From Pseudomonas sp. SST3 (GTDB taxonomy: Bacteria > Pseudomonadota > Gammaproteobacteria > Pseudomonadales > Pseudomonadaceae), in NCBI RefSeq assembly GCF_003325755.1, contig NZ_QORI02000023.1:1-56128 (forward strand): a stretch of 56,128 nucleotides of DNA, in the 5' to 3' direction. Position numbers and translations under genes: made by a program. The notes under the pieces were generated by a model. That model was not told the DNA's origin, did no database searches, and saw only the letters and a list, made by a program, of their open reading frames with translations. Positions 37,268-46,107 of this stretch are shown here, piece after piece; positions within the stretch are counted from its first letter, which is position 1; the number at the start of each line of letters is the position of its first letter.

Positions 37268-39247
37268 TCAGATCCCAATACCTCGAGACCTCCCGAACTC
37301 CCAGGACACCGCACTGCCGCGCATTGTCGCGGCGAGCTGTTGCCCTAGCCGCTGCTCGATGACCGGCTTCCAGGGCACCAGGCTGAATCCCTTCCCATCT
37401 TCCAGCACAGCGTAACGTCCGCTGGCGAGCATGACGCTACGGCGATAGATGCCCGTCACCCGCTGCCCCTCTTGCGCAGGCCGGTGCTCCAATCCCGTTT
37501 TGGAGGCGATGTCCCGGGCAGTTTGGGCCAGTTCTCGGCTGCGTAGCGTCGCCAGCAGATCGCGCGTTAGGACCACACGCTGACCTCGCCTTTCTGCCAG
37601 CCCTTGCTCGACCAGGAAATCGGCACGCTGATGGATGGCCTGCCGTACTTCTCCAGCAAATCCGAGCTCGCCCAGCCCGCGCCCACCGCCGATCAGTTGT
37701 TGGTCGAGCCAGGTGGCGCCGATCACACGGGTTTGCTGCTCTATCGGCAGGTGCGACTTCAACTGCACAGCTACGCTTCCTAGGCGCTGAACGTCGTACT
37801 GGCGGCCGCGCTCGGGCAGGTCGCCGGGCACCTTCCATAGCCCCTCCGCCACCCGTTCTACTATGCCGGCACGACGCAGGGCTTCCAGCCGACGAACATG
37901 GGCTGCCACGACCTCATGCGGATCGCGGCCAGCCTGTGCCTGCCCCTGGGCAATCGCGAGGTGGTGGCTAGTGCGGTACAGGCCATCGCTCGCCAGCGCG
38001 GCGATGCTACGGTCGGCCGCGCGTAGCTCGGCCGAGCCGCGCACTTCCACCACCGACCCTATCGGGTAATTCGCCAGCTCGTCGCGGGCATTGAGCGCGA
38101 CGTAATGGGCCTTACCGTCGATGCCGTCGGTGACCAGATAGCCTCGGTCACGCAGCTCGTCGGCCATCCCCTTGGCCGCCACCCGGCCGAGCACGGCACG
38201 CCCCTCCTCCCCCGGCTCGAATACCGCCAGCTCTCGTGGCTGGCTATTCATGGCGCGTTGTAGGATACGAATGATGTCGCCTCGCTCACCCAGCGCACGC
38301 AAGGTTTTCTCGGCATCATCGTGGATGGTCCAAGCGCCGGGGCGAACCTCTTCGGCTAGCGCCATGCGCTGCAAGTGCTGCAGGCGACCGATCAGCAAAA
38401 GGCGTTGGCGCTGCAACTGCGGTTCGTTGAGGCGTTCGACCTGCAGCGTCCCATCGCCCCCCGCCTCCCGCCGCAAAGTGCGATCCAGGCTCGTCCAGCG
38501 CTCCTGCTCGACTTCGCGCTGCAGCGTCTGCTGAATCTCCAACTCGGTGCGCGGCCCCAGCCACTCGGTGGCGATTTCGGCGGCACGGTGGCGGAAGCCG
38601 TGGGCGATATAGTCGCTGGCAATAATGAGGTCCTTGCCGGTGTCGTCGCGTCCGCGCAATACGATATGGGTGTGCGGGTTATCGGTGTTCCAGTGATCCA
38701 CCGCCACCCAATCCAGCCTCGTCCCCAAGTCGGCCTCCATGCGCCCCATCAACTGCCGGATGTAAGCCCGCAAATCGTCCAGTTCGGCGCCGTCCTCCGG
38801 CGCGACGATGAAGCGGAAATGGTGGCGGTCATCGGTGCAGCACTCCCTGAAGGTACCGAGGTCGGCCTCGTCCGTCTGCGGTCCGTAGGCCTGGCCTGGT
38901 TGGCCATCGCGGCCGGCACCGTCTCGCTCGATGTAGCGCAGGTGTTTGGCCAGCGACTGCGGGCTGGCCTGGCGCTGGTTGACCAACAAAGTCTTGATGG
39001 CCACGCGGCGCGAGAATGGCGTGAGCGAGGCTCCCGCGAAGCGCGCCGCCGTGTGCCCTCGCCCCAACCGCGAGCCTGGTCGCTGCCCGGGTTTTTGCCC
39101 CTTGCCGCCGACCAGTGCCGGGCGCCGCACTGCCGATTTCCCCCCCGCCTTGCCGACCTGCTTGAGCACTTTGGAAACGAAGCCCTTGTCGCGGTTCTTT
39201 GGCGCGTTGGGACGTACGCGGAAGTCGTCGTCGCGGCCATCGGCCAT
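37268..39247 (-). CDS. TraI/VirD2-type relaxase with DUF3363 domain
   Basis: About 659 residues from ATG 39247 (GGAGA upstream). It nicks oriT and leads the transferred strand. The N-terminal relaxase domain has KHLRYIERDG with the candidate catalytic Tyr, DWVAVDHWNTDNPHTHIVL with the metal-binding His cluster, and DYIAHGFRHRA. The rest is the DUF3363 region. It ends VLEDGKGFSLVPWKPVIE and beyond, the piece also found as an orphan at 16462-16608. A longer in-frame reading starts at 39301 but lacks a good ribosome site. Confidence 0.95.
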   Translation of the reverse strand: MADGRDDDFRVRPNAPKNRDKGFVSKVLKQVGKAGGKSAVRRPALVGGKGQKPGQRPGSRLGRGHTAARFAGASLTPFSRRVAIKTLLVNQRQASPQSLAKHLRYIERDGAGRDGQPGQAYGPQTDEADLGTFRECCTDDRHHFRFIVAPEDGAELDDLRAYIRQLMGRMEADLGTRLDWVAVDHWNTDNPHTHIVLRGRDDTGKDLIIASDYIAHGFRHRAAEIATEWLGPRTELEIQQTLQREVEQERWTSLDRTLRREAGGDGTLQVERLNEPQLQRQRLLLIGRLQHLQRMALAEEVRPGAWTIHDDAEKTLRALGERGDIIRILQRAMNSQPRELAVFEPGEEGRAVLGRVAAKGMADELRDRGYLVTDGIDGKAHYVALNARDELANYPIGSVVEVRGSAELRAADRSIAALASDGLYRTSHHLAIAQGQAQAGRDPHEVVAAHVRRLEALRRAGIVERVAEGLWKVPGDLPERGRQYDVQRLGSVAVQLKSHLPIEQQTRVIGATWLDQQLIGGGRGLGELGFAGEVRQAIHQRADFLVEQGLAERRGQRVVLTRDLLATLRSRELAQTARDIASKTGLEHRPAQEGQRVTGIYRRSVMLASGRYAVLEDGKGFSLVPWKPVIEQRLGQQLAATMRGSAVSWEFGRSRGIGI

Positions 39248-39683
39248 GGTTATCTCCTCTGCAAGCCAGGGCGTGCACCCGCGTACGAAGCACGCGGGCA
39301 TGCCAGCATCGGCGGGTTCTGCATGCCATATACGGCACGGCGACGAAGGTTTGTCGTGCTGCTCCTACCCCACGTGCAGGCTGGCGTTCTGGGCGAGCAA
39401 GTGCCGCACCCTTTTGTCTTGCCTTCCGTTTTTTTCTGTCGCGTACGCTCCAGTCCTCGAACGCCCCGAGGTGTTTCGCTGCACATAGCCGGTCCGTCGG
39501 CGAAAGCGGTGACGGCCGCTGGTCGGGTTCGCTCGAGGCTAGGCGTCTGCACGCTGGATGGCTGCGCCGCAGGTCGTGCCAGACGCGGTGCGAACGCACC
39601 CGTGCTGCACGCACGACGACCCGGCGCTAGCCCACAGGGCGACATGCCAGAGGGCGCGACGCAGCGCAGCGAGTCGGTGCCCA
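39248..39683. other. 436-bp gap between relaxase and traF, candidate oriT region
   Basis: No gene is supported. Several inverted repeats cluster near the relaxase start: CCCGCGT/ACGCGGG (39278-39298) and CGAC-gaaggttt-GTCG (about 39340). GCATGCC is repeated directly on either side of 39310. Position next to the relaxase and the repeat content suit an origin of transfer, but no nic consensus was identified. T-rich 39415-39438 may be a promoter. Confidence 0.4.
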
Positions 39684-40232
39684 TCACTGGCTTCTCTCCA
39701 GCCAGAGCGGGTGCGCAACGCCGAGCACGACGGATGTGCTAATCGGCCCGAAATAGCGACTGTCGAACGACGCCGGATTGGTCGTGCTCAGCAGAAATAG
39801 CTCACCATGACGAAGCCGTCGACACCCCGGCCAAGCCTGCAATAGGCGGCCCTGTCGATCAGTAGTCAGTGCGGCAGCCACGGGCACGCCGTCGATCCGC
39901 ACGATGCTGTCAGTGACGCACACCTTCTGCGGCGCAACCGCGCCCACGCGCTTGAGCAACGGGATGCCTATCGGCAGGTAGCCACGTTGTGCGGCAAGCG
40001 CAGCGACAGTATCTGGCAGCCGGATCAGCACGATGCTGCCAACTGCCGGCAAGTCAGCCTGTCGTCCAAGAGGATCTATGCGATACCAACCGACCGGGAC
40101 GCTGTCCGAAGCGTTGTAGATAACGCGAGCATCGGGCTGCACAAGGGACGCCCAGGCAAGCGCAGCGAGGCCGCAGGCGGATAGTGCTGCCAACACGGAG
40201 CGCACACGCTGGCGCGAGCGAGGAGTGCTCAT
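39684..40232 (-). CDS. traF: TraF-type conjugative transfer signal peptidase (S26)
   Basis: A 182-residue S26-family serine peptidase with an N-terminal signal/membrane segment. The catalytic Ser lies in YNASDSVPVGWYRI, and the Lys is expected in GIPLLKRVGAVAP. A third conserved box, HGELFLLSTTNPASFDSRYFGP, closes the domain. In RP4, TraF processes and cyclises the TrbC pilin. It overlaps the DUF2840 gene by four bases. Confidence 0.93.
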   Translation of the reverse strand: MSTPRSRQRVRSVLAALSACGLAALAWASLVQPDARVIYNASDSVPVGWYRIDPLGRQADLPAVGSIVLIRLPDTVAALAAQRGYLPIGIPLLKRVGAVAPQKVCVTDSIVRIDGVPVAAALTTDRQGRLLQAWPGCRRLRHGELFLLSTTNPASFDSRYFGPISTSVVLGVAHPLWLERSQ

Positions 40233-40762
40233 GTCAGCGCCGTCCCCGCCAGCCAGGCGGTATGCCGCTCAATGTTGTACGCCGGCAGCGGCAGACGCGC
40301 GGCGAGCCGGTTGCCCAACGTGCGCCAGTACGCGGGCGACACGCTGGCCGGGGCGATGCCCAGCGCCTCGATGGCATCGATCTGCGCCAGCACCGCGCGC
40401 ACCGCAGGCTCGCCCTCGGCGACGAGCAGTAGCCGCGCGCCGGGCAACACGCCGGGGATGCGCTGCGCCGCTTCCAGTTGCGTACACGCCTGCATCACCC
40501 TCAGCTGCCAGCGGATCGTGCCGTAGTCGTTGGCCTGCCAGCCGACGCGGCAAAAGACGGCGCCAGGCAGGAACACCGCAACACGTCGCCAATGATCCAG
40601 GCGGGTGATGCTCGCCGCCTCGCCAAAACGCAGGTAGAGCTCGATGCGTTGCTCCACATAGGCGAGCGACACGCGGGTCAGCTGCGCGGCGTTGGTCTGC
40701 CCGGCGAGCACTGCAAGCGGTGGCAGACGTTCAGGAATGGACACCGAAGGCTGGACGTTCAT
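40229..40762 (-). CDS. DUF2840 family protein
   Basis: A 177-residue cytoplasmic protein with VSLAYVEQRIELYLRFGEAA and GAVFCRVGWQANDYGTIRW, the pattern of DUF2840, a family found between parA and traF in Tn4371-like ICEs. Function unknown; no membrane segment. It is coupled by four-base overlaps to the gene upstream and to traF. Confidence 0.88.
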   Translation of the reverse strand: MNVQPSVSIPERLPPLAVLAGQTNAAQLTRVSLAYVEQRIELYLRFGEAASITRLDHWRRVAVFLPGAVFCRVGWQANDYGTIRWQLRVMQACTQLEAAQRIPGVLPGARLLLVAEGEPAVRAVLAQIDAIEALGIAPASVSPAYWRTLGNRLAARLPLPAYNIERHTAWLAGTALT

Positions 40763-41019
40763 GGCGTGCTCCCCGGGAACTCGCGCTCCAGGAGCGCGCG
40801 CAGCAAGTCGGCGACCGTTATCCCCTGGGTGAACGCCGAGACCTTGATTCGGGCGCGCATTGCGGGCGTGATGTCGAGAGTCAGGCGAGCGGTGTAGAGA
40901 TCGCCTTTCTGCACGCCGCTGGCGTCGCCCTGGCGAATCCAGACTTCAGCATGCGGGTTCGCAGGGGGACGAGAGCCGATCGCCGTGCGCTTATCGGGTG
41001 CGCGTGTCATACCGTCCAC
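40759..41019 (-). CDS. Small RHH-like protein downstream of parA
   Basis: An 86-residue basic protein. The C-terminal half (YTARLTLDITPAMRARIKVSAF, then GITVADLLRALLEREFP) fits a beta-strand plus two helices, the ribbon-helix-helix layout of ParG/ParB-like small partition proteins. Directly downstream of and overlapping parA by 13 bases, it is the likely DNA-binding partner of ParA. No named family is claimed. Confidence 0.75.
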   Translation of the reverse strand: MDGMTRAPDKRTAIGSRPPANPHAEVWIRQGDASGVQKGDLYTARLTLDITPAMRARIKVSAFTQGITVADLLRALLEREFPGSTP

Positions 41020-41645
41020 CTCAACAGCTCGTCCACCAGCGCGGCGATTTCGTGCGCGGCGGCGCTGTCCGGTGCCGTCTCGCGGACAAGTCGCCCGGAA
41101 GTCACGCTGTCAGCGAAGACGATACGTTGACGAACCTCAGCATGCAGCGCCGGCAGCGGCTGCACGGCCAGTGCCCGGCGCGCTTCGCGGCCGATGACGG
41201 TGGTACTGACGCGCCGGTTGATGACGAATGCCGCCGCGAGCTGCGGGCGAAACACCTGCGCCTCGCGGATCAGCCCGACCATATCGCCACTGGCCCAGAG
41301 GTCGTAGGGACTGGGCTGCACGGGGATCAGTACTCGCTCGGCCGCCAGCAGTGCGGAGCGCGCCAGAGCGGCGATGCGGGGAGGTCCGTCAATGATCACG
41401 TGATCGACGCGTCGTGCCAGTTCGGGCGCCTCCTGATGCAGAGTTTCGCGGGCAAGGCCCACCGCGCTGAACAACCTGGGTAAACCCTGCTGCGCGCGCC
41501 GCTGCGTCCAGTCAAGTGCCGATCCCTGCGGGTCGGCATCCAGGAGGACGACATGCTGGCCGCGCAACGCCAGTTCGCCCGCGATGTGCGTCGCAAGCGT
41601 GGTCTTGCCTACACCACCTTTCTGGTTGAGCAAGGCAATGATCAT
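41007..41645 (-). CDS. parA: ParA-family partition ATPase
   Basis: A 212-residue Walker-type ATPase that begins MIIALLNQKGGVGKTTLATH (deviant Walker A). VLLDADPQGSALDW and DHVIIDGPPRI are motifs A' and B. ATG 41645 is chosen because the fold starts there; the frame extends further upstream to 41699. The protein would stabilise the excised or replicating element. Direct repeats at 41722-41753 lie upstream and may be its operator. Confidence 0.93.
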   Translation of the reverse strand: MIIALLNQKGGVGKTTLATHIAGELALRGQHVVLLDADPQGSALDWTQRRAQQGLPRLFSAVGLARETLHQEAPELARRVDHVIIDGPPRIAALARSALLAAERVLIPVQPSPYDLWASGDMVGLIREAQVFRPQLAAAFVINRRVSTTVIGREARRALAVQPLPALHAEVRQRIVFADSVTSGRLVRETAPDSAAAHEIAALVDELLRWTV

Positions 41646-41721
41646 GACTCGGCCCTCCTCATGGAGAAGGTCTGGCCGTGCCGTTTTGAAGTTACCCACC
41701 GAAACGGCGTGCTTCTACAAA

Positions 41722-41753
41722 AAGTTAGAGCTTTTAAGTTAGAGAAGTTAAGG
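41722..41753. repeat. Three AAGTTAGAG-type direct repeats upstream of parA
   Basis: AAGTTAGAG occurs at 41722-41730 and 41736-41744, followed without a gap by AAGTTAAGG at 41745-41753. They sit about 75 bases upstream of the parA ATG in an AT-rich pocket, a suitable place for an operator or centromere-like site. Confidence 0.7.
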
Positions 41754-41793
41754 GAAGCTGAAGGCCGCGCAGTCTCGGGCCTGCAAAGGATTT

Positions 41794-41860
41794 CGCACGC
41801 CTGATAGCACGATAGGGACACGCCCGATAGCACGATACCTCGCACGCCTGATAGCACGAG
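41794..41860. repeat. Iterons next to repA, candidate replication origin
   Basis: Three near-identical copies of ACGCCTGATAGCACGA start at 41797, 41820 and 41844, a spacing of 23 and 24 bases (the middle copy has CCGATAG). They lie between the repA stop (41884) and parA. GTCCACAGG follows at 41864, weakly resembling a DnaA box. Two-turn spacing and position beside repA suggest RepA iterons. Confidence 0.8.
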
Positions 41861-41883
41861 CCCGTCCACAGGTTTTCCCGCAC

Positions 41884-42717
41884 TTACCCCCGTGCCGTGC
41901 CCGACACGGGTCGGAACGTCAGCAGCTCCGTGCTGCTCTCCGGAATCCGCTCGATGCCGAGCACGTAGCCGGGCAGCGACTGTCGCGTCACCAGAGCGCG
42001 CAGGTCGCAGGCGAAGTCGTGGGGCCTCGCCGTGCTGCCTGACTTGCGGTGCAGATGCCGGAAATCGAACTGCCAGCCATCCGGCTGCTTGCCACCATGC
42101 TTGCGCACCAGGCGGTACAGCCAGCGCTCGATGCCGCCGGTGAGCCGGAAGTACGCCGGGTCGATGGTCAGCACCAGAGCGGCGTCCAGCACGCCTGCGT
42201 AGAACCAGTCCGGCAAGATCAGCTCGATGCCCAGCGGCGCGCCGCGGGCGTCGGCCAGCTCCTTCCACTCGTTGATCCAAGAGAAGCGGTGCAGTCGCCG
42301 CCCGGTCGTCTCGCGAATCGACGTGGCGACCGTGGTCGACTGCAGGCGATCCAGAGCGGCCTTGAGTCGCTGGTAGTCGCGCAGCGACACCCCGCGCCCG
42401 ATGAAACGCAGGATCTCGTACGGCGTAGCTCGCATCAGGCGTGATGGAGATAGGCCCGCGTCGCGCGCCGCCACGATCTGGCTGGCCGCCCAAATCAGCA
42501 CGTCGGCATCCCAGATCGTGGCAATGCCATGTTCCTGCGTGCCCTCCACCCGCACGGTGACGCCACCGGTGCGAAAGTCGATTGGCGTAGTGCGCCGCGA
42601 CTTGGCCAGCGAGAAGAACGGATAGGCCATCAGATCCTGGCTGTCTCGCGGCGCTATGTCGCCCGGCAAGGCGCGAAACAGGTCGAGCTGCTCTCGCTCC
42701 GGCATTGAGCTGGCCAT
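41884..42717 (-). CDS. repA: RepA-type replication initiator
   Basis: A 277-residue replication-initiator protein of the family found in Tn4371-like ICEs and broad-host plasmids. Motifs include QDLMAYPFFSLAKSRRTTPID, IATIWDADVLIWAASQIV, YEILRFIGRG and LTIDPAYFRLTGGIERWLYR. Two winged-helix units are expected. Such initiators allow limited autonomous replication of the excised circle. GGAGG lies nine bases before ATG 42717. The iterons are directly downstream. Confidence 0.9.
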   Translation of the reverse strand: MASSMPEREQLDLFRALPGDIAPRDSQDLMAYPFFSLAKSRRTTPIDFRTGGVTVRVEGTQEHGIATIWDADVLIWAASQIVAARDAGLSPSRLMRATPYEILRFIGRGVSLRDYQRLKAALDRLQSTTVATSIRETTGRRLHRFSWINEWKELADARGAPLGIELILPDWFYAGVLDAALVLTIDPAYFRLTGGIERWLYRLVRKHGGKQPDGWQFDFRHLHRKSGSTARPHDFACDLRALVTRQSLPGYVLGIERIPESSTELLTFRPVSGTARG

Positions 42718-42743
42718 AACGAAGGCCTCCGCCGAGCCGGCGA

Positions 42744-43040
42744 TCAGCGCGCACGGCTGTCAGCCGAGTGCTGCTCGGCGTATTCCGGATCGGAGGTAGC
42801 CTCGAAGCTGTGTTGGTCCGCCCAAGCATCAAGATCAGCGATGGCGTACATGACGCGCCGACCGAACTTGCGAAAGCGTGGGCCGCCGCCGATTACGCGC
42901 TGTTTCTCCAGGGTGCGCGGCGACAGGCGCAGGTACTCGGCCGCCTCGTCGTTGGTCAGGTAGCGCTGCGGCTGGATAGTAGCAGCGGGCTGCAGGGGTT
43001 TGCCGTGAGCGGCAGCAGACCGTACGGGAGCAGGGCGCAT
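42744..43040 (-). CDS. AlpA/excisionase-like helix-turn-helix protein
   Basis: About 98 residues from ATG 43040, chosen for GGAGG eight bases upstream (ATG 43055 lacks one). The core YLTNDEAAEYLRLSPRTLEKQRVIGGGPRFRKFGRRVMY is a MerR/AlpA-type winged HTH of the excisionase kind. It probably controls repA or excision. It lies just upstream of repA, on the same strand. Confidence 0.9.
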   Translation of the reverse strand: MRPAPVRSAAAHGKPLQPAATIQPQRYLTNDEAAEYLRLSPRTLEKQRVIGGGPRFRKFGRRVMYAIADLDAWADQHSFEATSDPEYAEQHSADSRAR

Positions 43041-43162
43041 AGGGTGAGCCTCCATCGTTCAGGACAGCCCGGCCACACAGCGCAGCCGGATGGAGGCAGT
43101 CTCAGCAAGGACGGGCGACCTGCTCAGGGTCGTTGTATGGGCCGCTCGGAACGACCCTCCCC

Positions 43163-43921
43163 TCACCCATCAAGCTGTGCCAGGCGCCGGTAGCCACCGA
43201 GCATCAGCGTTCGGCCACGGCGCACCAGGCGGCGCACCTTCGAGCGTAAACCCGCGTCGGCATGCCAACAATCCGTTACTGCCCTGGGGCCGAATAGCCC
43301 CTTGGCCACCTCGCGCAAAGACGCACCCGCCAGGGTGGCGTCAAGCGCCTGCAAGGTCTGCAATTCAAGCAAGGCGGCAGGGCTTGGACGAGGTCGGGCC
43401 AGTGCAAAAGGCGCGGCATCAGCCGCGACAGTCAGCTTGTCCAGCACAGTCGCAATGGTGCGGAAGCGATTGCCCTGCCTAGCGCAGGCCCGAACGAGAT
43501 AGATGAAAGCCATGCCGATCTCCAAGCCGGGCGCAATGGCGAGCTGAACATGGCAACCCGGCCAGCAGATCAACAGGCGCAAGCACCTACCGTCGTGGAC
43601 GAGGCATTTGCTGCCTGGAATGCGCCAGAAATCGAACCCTATGGAATCCGGCATGGGGTCGATATCGGGGTGGAGCTGGACCAGTCCCGGTTGGTCGGGG
43701 AACCAGATTGGATGCGCCTCGCGCGCGTCCAGATCCGGGTCTTCCAGCAGGCGCAGCCCCCAGCTGTGCGCCGCGTCAGGCCGGCGCAGGCGATCCCGCC
43801 AGTCGCTCTGGTAGTCCGGATTTCTGCGCAGGTACTCCCAGGCTAGGTCAACATCGTCCAAGTGCAGGACGTAAAGGTAGGCCGCGGTGGGATACCACTG
43901 CGCGGCTTCGCGGTCAGCCAT
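43163..43921 (-). CDS. DUF2285 (DUF6499/DUF2285) protein
   Basis: A 252-residue protein. Its N-terminal part (YLYVLHLDDVDLAWEYLRRNPDY) is the DUF6499 piece, and the C-terminal half (LQALDATLAGASLREVAKGLFG, then RRLVRRGRTLMLGGYRRL) the DUF2285 domain, an HTH-like DNA-binding fold. These proteins are fixed neighbours of the AlpA/RepA block in Tn4371-like ICEs. Function unknown. GGGAGG precedes ATG 43921. Confidence 0.9.
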   Translation of the reverse strand: MADREAAQWYPTAAYLYVLHLDDVDLAWEYLRRNPDYQSDWRDRLRRPDAAHSWGLRLLEDPDLDAREAHPIWFPDQPGLVQLHPDIDPMPDSIGFDFWRIPGSKCLVHDGRCLRLLICWPGCHVQLAIAPGLEIGMAFIYLVRACARQGNRFRTIATVLDKLTVAADAAPFALARPRPSPAALLELQTLQALDATLAGASLREVAKGLFGPRAVTDCWHADAGLRSKVRRLVRRGRTLMLGGYRRLAQLDG

Positions 43922-44655
43922 CAGGCAACCTCCCCTTGCTCAGGTTTAGCCGCCACTGGCTCGCGACGCGAATCATAATCCTCTCGGCACAGCATCCTTG
44001 GCTGGTAGGCCAGGCGAAAGCGTCAAGACCGATTGGCTCCGAAGCGTTGCGCGGTTCATCCAACTGCGGCAGCACCGCCGCTCAGTCGCGCAGCACCGAG
44101 CCCATCCTGCCGTCTTTAATGGTAGAACCATGACCCGATTGGTCAGACTCGCGTCCACAGATGGTGAAAAGACGATTGAGACCGAGCAGGTCTGGCCGCT
44201 TACGGCGAGCTTTACGCAAAGGCACTTAGGCAGAGATGTGCTTTTGCCCGGATCGCCAACGTGCCTATGCGGATTCCAGCATTGCCTCAAACGCACAAAC
44301 ACGCATATCGGCAAAACCGTAATGGAGCCAATGGGCGAAATCGGCATCGCGTAAGTCCGTAATGACACAGAAGCGCTTCCGCATTTCTGACCGAATCCGC
44401 CAATACTGATCTCCGTAAAAGCACGAATGCGTGGTTCGGCTCGTCCGCGACCGGATGCCTCTGCCCCAACAACCATCGAACCGGCCGCCGGGCTTTACTT
44501 ATCTAGTTAATCATGGCGGTACCAGGTTTTGCTGCGAGCGCGCTCGTTTCCATTGAAGCGATGCGGATAGCACCAACAGAACGTTGGCTCGCCGTTACCA
44601 GGTTGTAGTTCCGCAACAGCGCCCCGCCACAACGGGCGGGGCGACAAGGTAGCCG
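43922..44655. other. 734-bp gap between DUF2285 and DUF736
   Basis: Open frames exist on both strands (plus 43998-44354; minus 43973-44476) and overlap each other. The plus one contains MTRLVRLASTDGEKTIE and looks more protein-like, but no ribosome-binding site or family match could be made. It may be an insertion remnant. A short GC inverted repeat, GCCCCGCC...GGCGGGGC, at 44622-44643 lies just after the DUF736 stop. Confidence 0.4.
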
Positions 44656-44967
44656 TCAGGCCGTCGGCTTGCTGCGCGACCAGATCAGATCGTGCGTACC
44701 GTTCTCCTCCTCGATCAGTCGGGCGTAGATTGTCGCCGAGAACGAAGGATCGTCGAGGGTCACGGAGAGGTAGGGCCGCTCGGCCTGGCTGACTTTCTTC
44801 CAGGCCGCGCCGATGTCGTAGCCACCGGCTGTCTGGATGCGGTAGTCGGGGGCGTTCTCGCGGCTCCTATCGTTGGGGACAAACTTGACCTTGACGTTGA
44901 GCGTCAGGGTGCGAACGGTGCCGGTGAAGCCGTCGTTCTGTGCGGTGAAGGTGCCGATGTTGGCCAT
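44656..44967 (-). CDS. DUF736 family protein
   Basis: A 103-residue protein with MANIGTFTAQNDGFTGTVRT, KVKFVPNDRSRENAPDYRI and LSVTLDDPSFSATIYARL. This is a textbook DUF736 sequence, a small beta-rich cytoplasmic protein carried by many ICEs and plasmids. Its role is unknown. GAAAGGA lies ten bases before ATG 44967. A GC-rich, gene-free leader of about 330 bases lies upstream. Confidence 0.93.
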   Translation of the reverse strand: MANIGTFTAQNDGFTGTVRTLTLNVKVKFVPNDRSRENAPDYRIQTAGGYDIGAAWKKVSQAERPYLSVTLDDPSFSATIYARLIEEENGTHDLIWSRSKPTA

Positions 44968-45639
44968 GGTGATTTTTCCTTTCGGGTAACCAAGGTCGCG
45001 CCCATCGCGTCCTTGTTGTGATCCGGCAGGCGAAGGACGGGCTGGCCGCACCGCGCAGCGGCCGCAACAACGCGAAGGACCGGAAGGCGCACAGAATTTG
45101 TGGGCGAGGAACCGCGCAGCGGAGGGGAAATTGTTTGCGCCGGACGGTTGCAGCCCAACGCCCGAGGCGCAGCCGTGCCACCGCCAGGATTCACGACAAG
45201 CCAAGGACGCAACGGGGCGAGCTTCCCGGAAGGAGTCGGGGCCGACTCGGTATTCCGCGTGACGGCTTCACCGGCCTACGCCCTGACGTGGTAGAGCTGA
45301 AACCTCAACGACAAGCGAGAACGCCTTGCCGCAGCCTGCAGCGGCTGGCTTGGTGCGTGGCCTGAGACGCAACAGCGAGGTCGTGCGGCATGTTTGTGAG
45401 CCATCCCTCGAAACCTGAAGCAACTAGCCGCCAGCGCCGAATTCGGTACGCTCGATAACCACCTGTGACAGCAAGTCGGGGCGTAGCCCCAACCTTTGCC
45501 AACCGGCGTCCTCTTCGCCTGCTATCGGCTCAAAAGCGGCCTTTAATTAAGGGCAGGAACCTACTAGAAAACGCTCCAGAAAATTTAGTTACCGGTAGGC
45601 ATATGAGAGGCCTACCAGAGGCTACCGGAATACCAACCG
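44968..45639. other. Gene-free stretch: long GC-rich leader of DUF736 and 3' flank of the ubiquitin-like operon
   Basis: From 44968 to about 45300 the minus strand forms a GC-rich leader full of short inverted repeats (CCGCGCAGCGG occurs at 45050 and, as a variant, at 45113) ahead of DUF736. It resembles in style, though not clearly in sequence, the leaders of radC and DUF932. From 45300 to 45590 nothing was recognised. Confidence 0.45.
45594..45616 (-). terminator. Terminator-like hairpin after the ubiquitin-like operon
   Basis: On the minus strand GGTAGGC/GCCTACC forms a perfect 7-bp stem with a 9-base loop, starting about 24 bases after the DUF6527 stop codon. It is followed by GGTAACTAAATTTTC, a weak T-run. 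Confidence 0.55.
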
Positions 45640-46107
45640 CTAGCCACGTCGAAAGAACGATCTGATAAGCGCCCAAATTGCCACCAGGGCGCCCCACAGA
45701 CTCGATTCTGGTGCCCGGGGTTGCTTCGATGCAGCCTGAGTCTCTTGATCACGCTGAGCGTTCTTCTGGGCGATATAAAGCTTCGTCGCCGCATTATCGC
45801 GCAGTTGAACCCTGGCAATCTGCTGCCGACTCATCTGGCCGGCCCAGACGATCTGGTTATCGCGGATGAAGTAGTGCGACTGACACGCATAGTCCCAGTT
45901 ACCGATTGATGGACTCAGGGATACCAAATGCCCCCTCTTGATCAGTCGCCATCGATCAGGGCGCAACGGAGTCACCACTTCCTCACCGCATCCACAGCAG
46001 CATGCGTGGATGGCAGTTTCATACTGCTCGCTGATATACAGCTTTCCAGCCTCGACCTTCTCGGGGATGAACTCGACGAAGACAGGGGTAATGGTCTGGC
46101 TTTTCAT
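45640..46107 (-). CDS. DUF6527 family protein of a multiubiquitin-type operon
   Basis: A 155-residue protein with a compact N-terminal domain (ITPVFVEFIPEKVEAGKLYI), a dense cysteine cluster (HACCCGCGEEVVTPL) and DRWRLIKRGHLVSLSPSIGNW, typical of DUF6527. A basic linker and a C-terminal hydrophobic segment (SSLWGALVAIWALIRSFF) follow, possibly a membrane anchor. The Cys cluster may bind zinc. The family accompanies ubiquitin-like proteins and ThiF enzymes in bacterial conjugation-like operons. It overlaps the ThiF gene by four bases. Confidence 0.8.
   Translation of the reverse strand: MKSQTITPVFVEFIPEKVEAGKLYISEQYETAIHACCCGCGEEVVTPLRPDRWRLIKRGHLVSLSPSIGNWDYACQSHYFIRDNQIVWAGQMSRQQIARVQLRDNAATKLYIAQKNAQRDQETQAASKQPRAPESSLWGALVAIWALIRSFFRRG

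Noticed and set aside
43973..44476. 167-codon minus-strand frame between DUF2285 and DUF736
   Set aside because: Overlaps an equally long plus-strand frame; neither has a ribosome site or recognisable motif.
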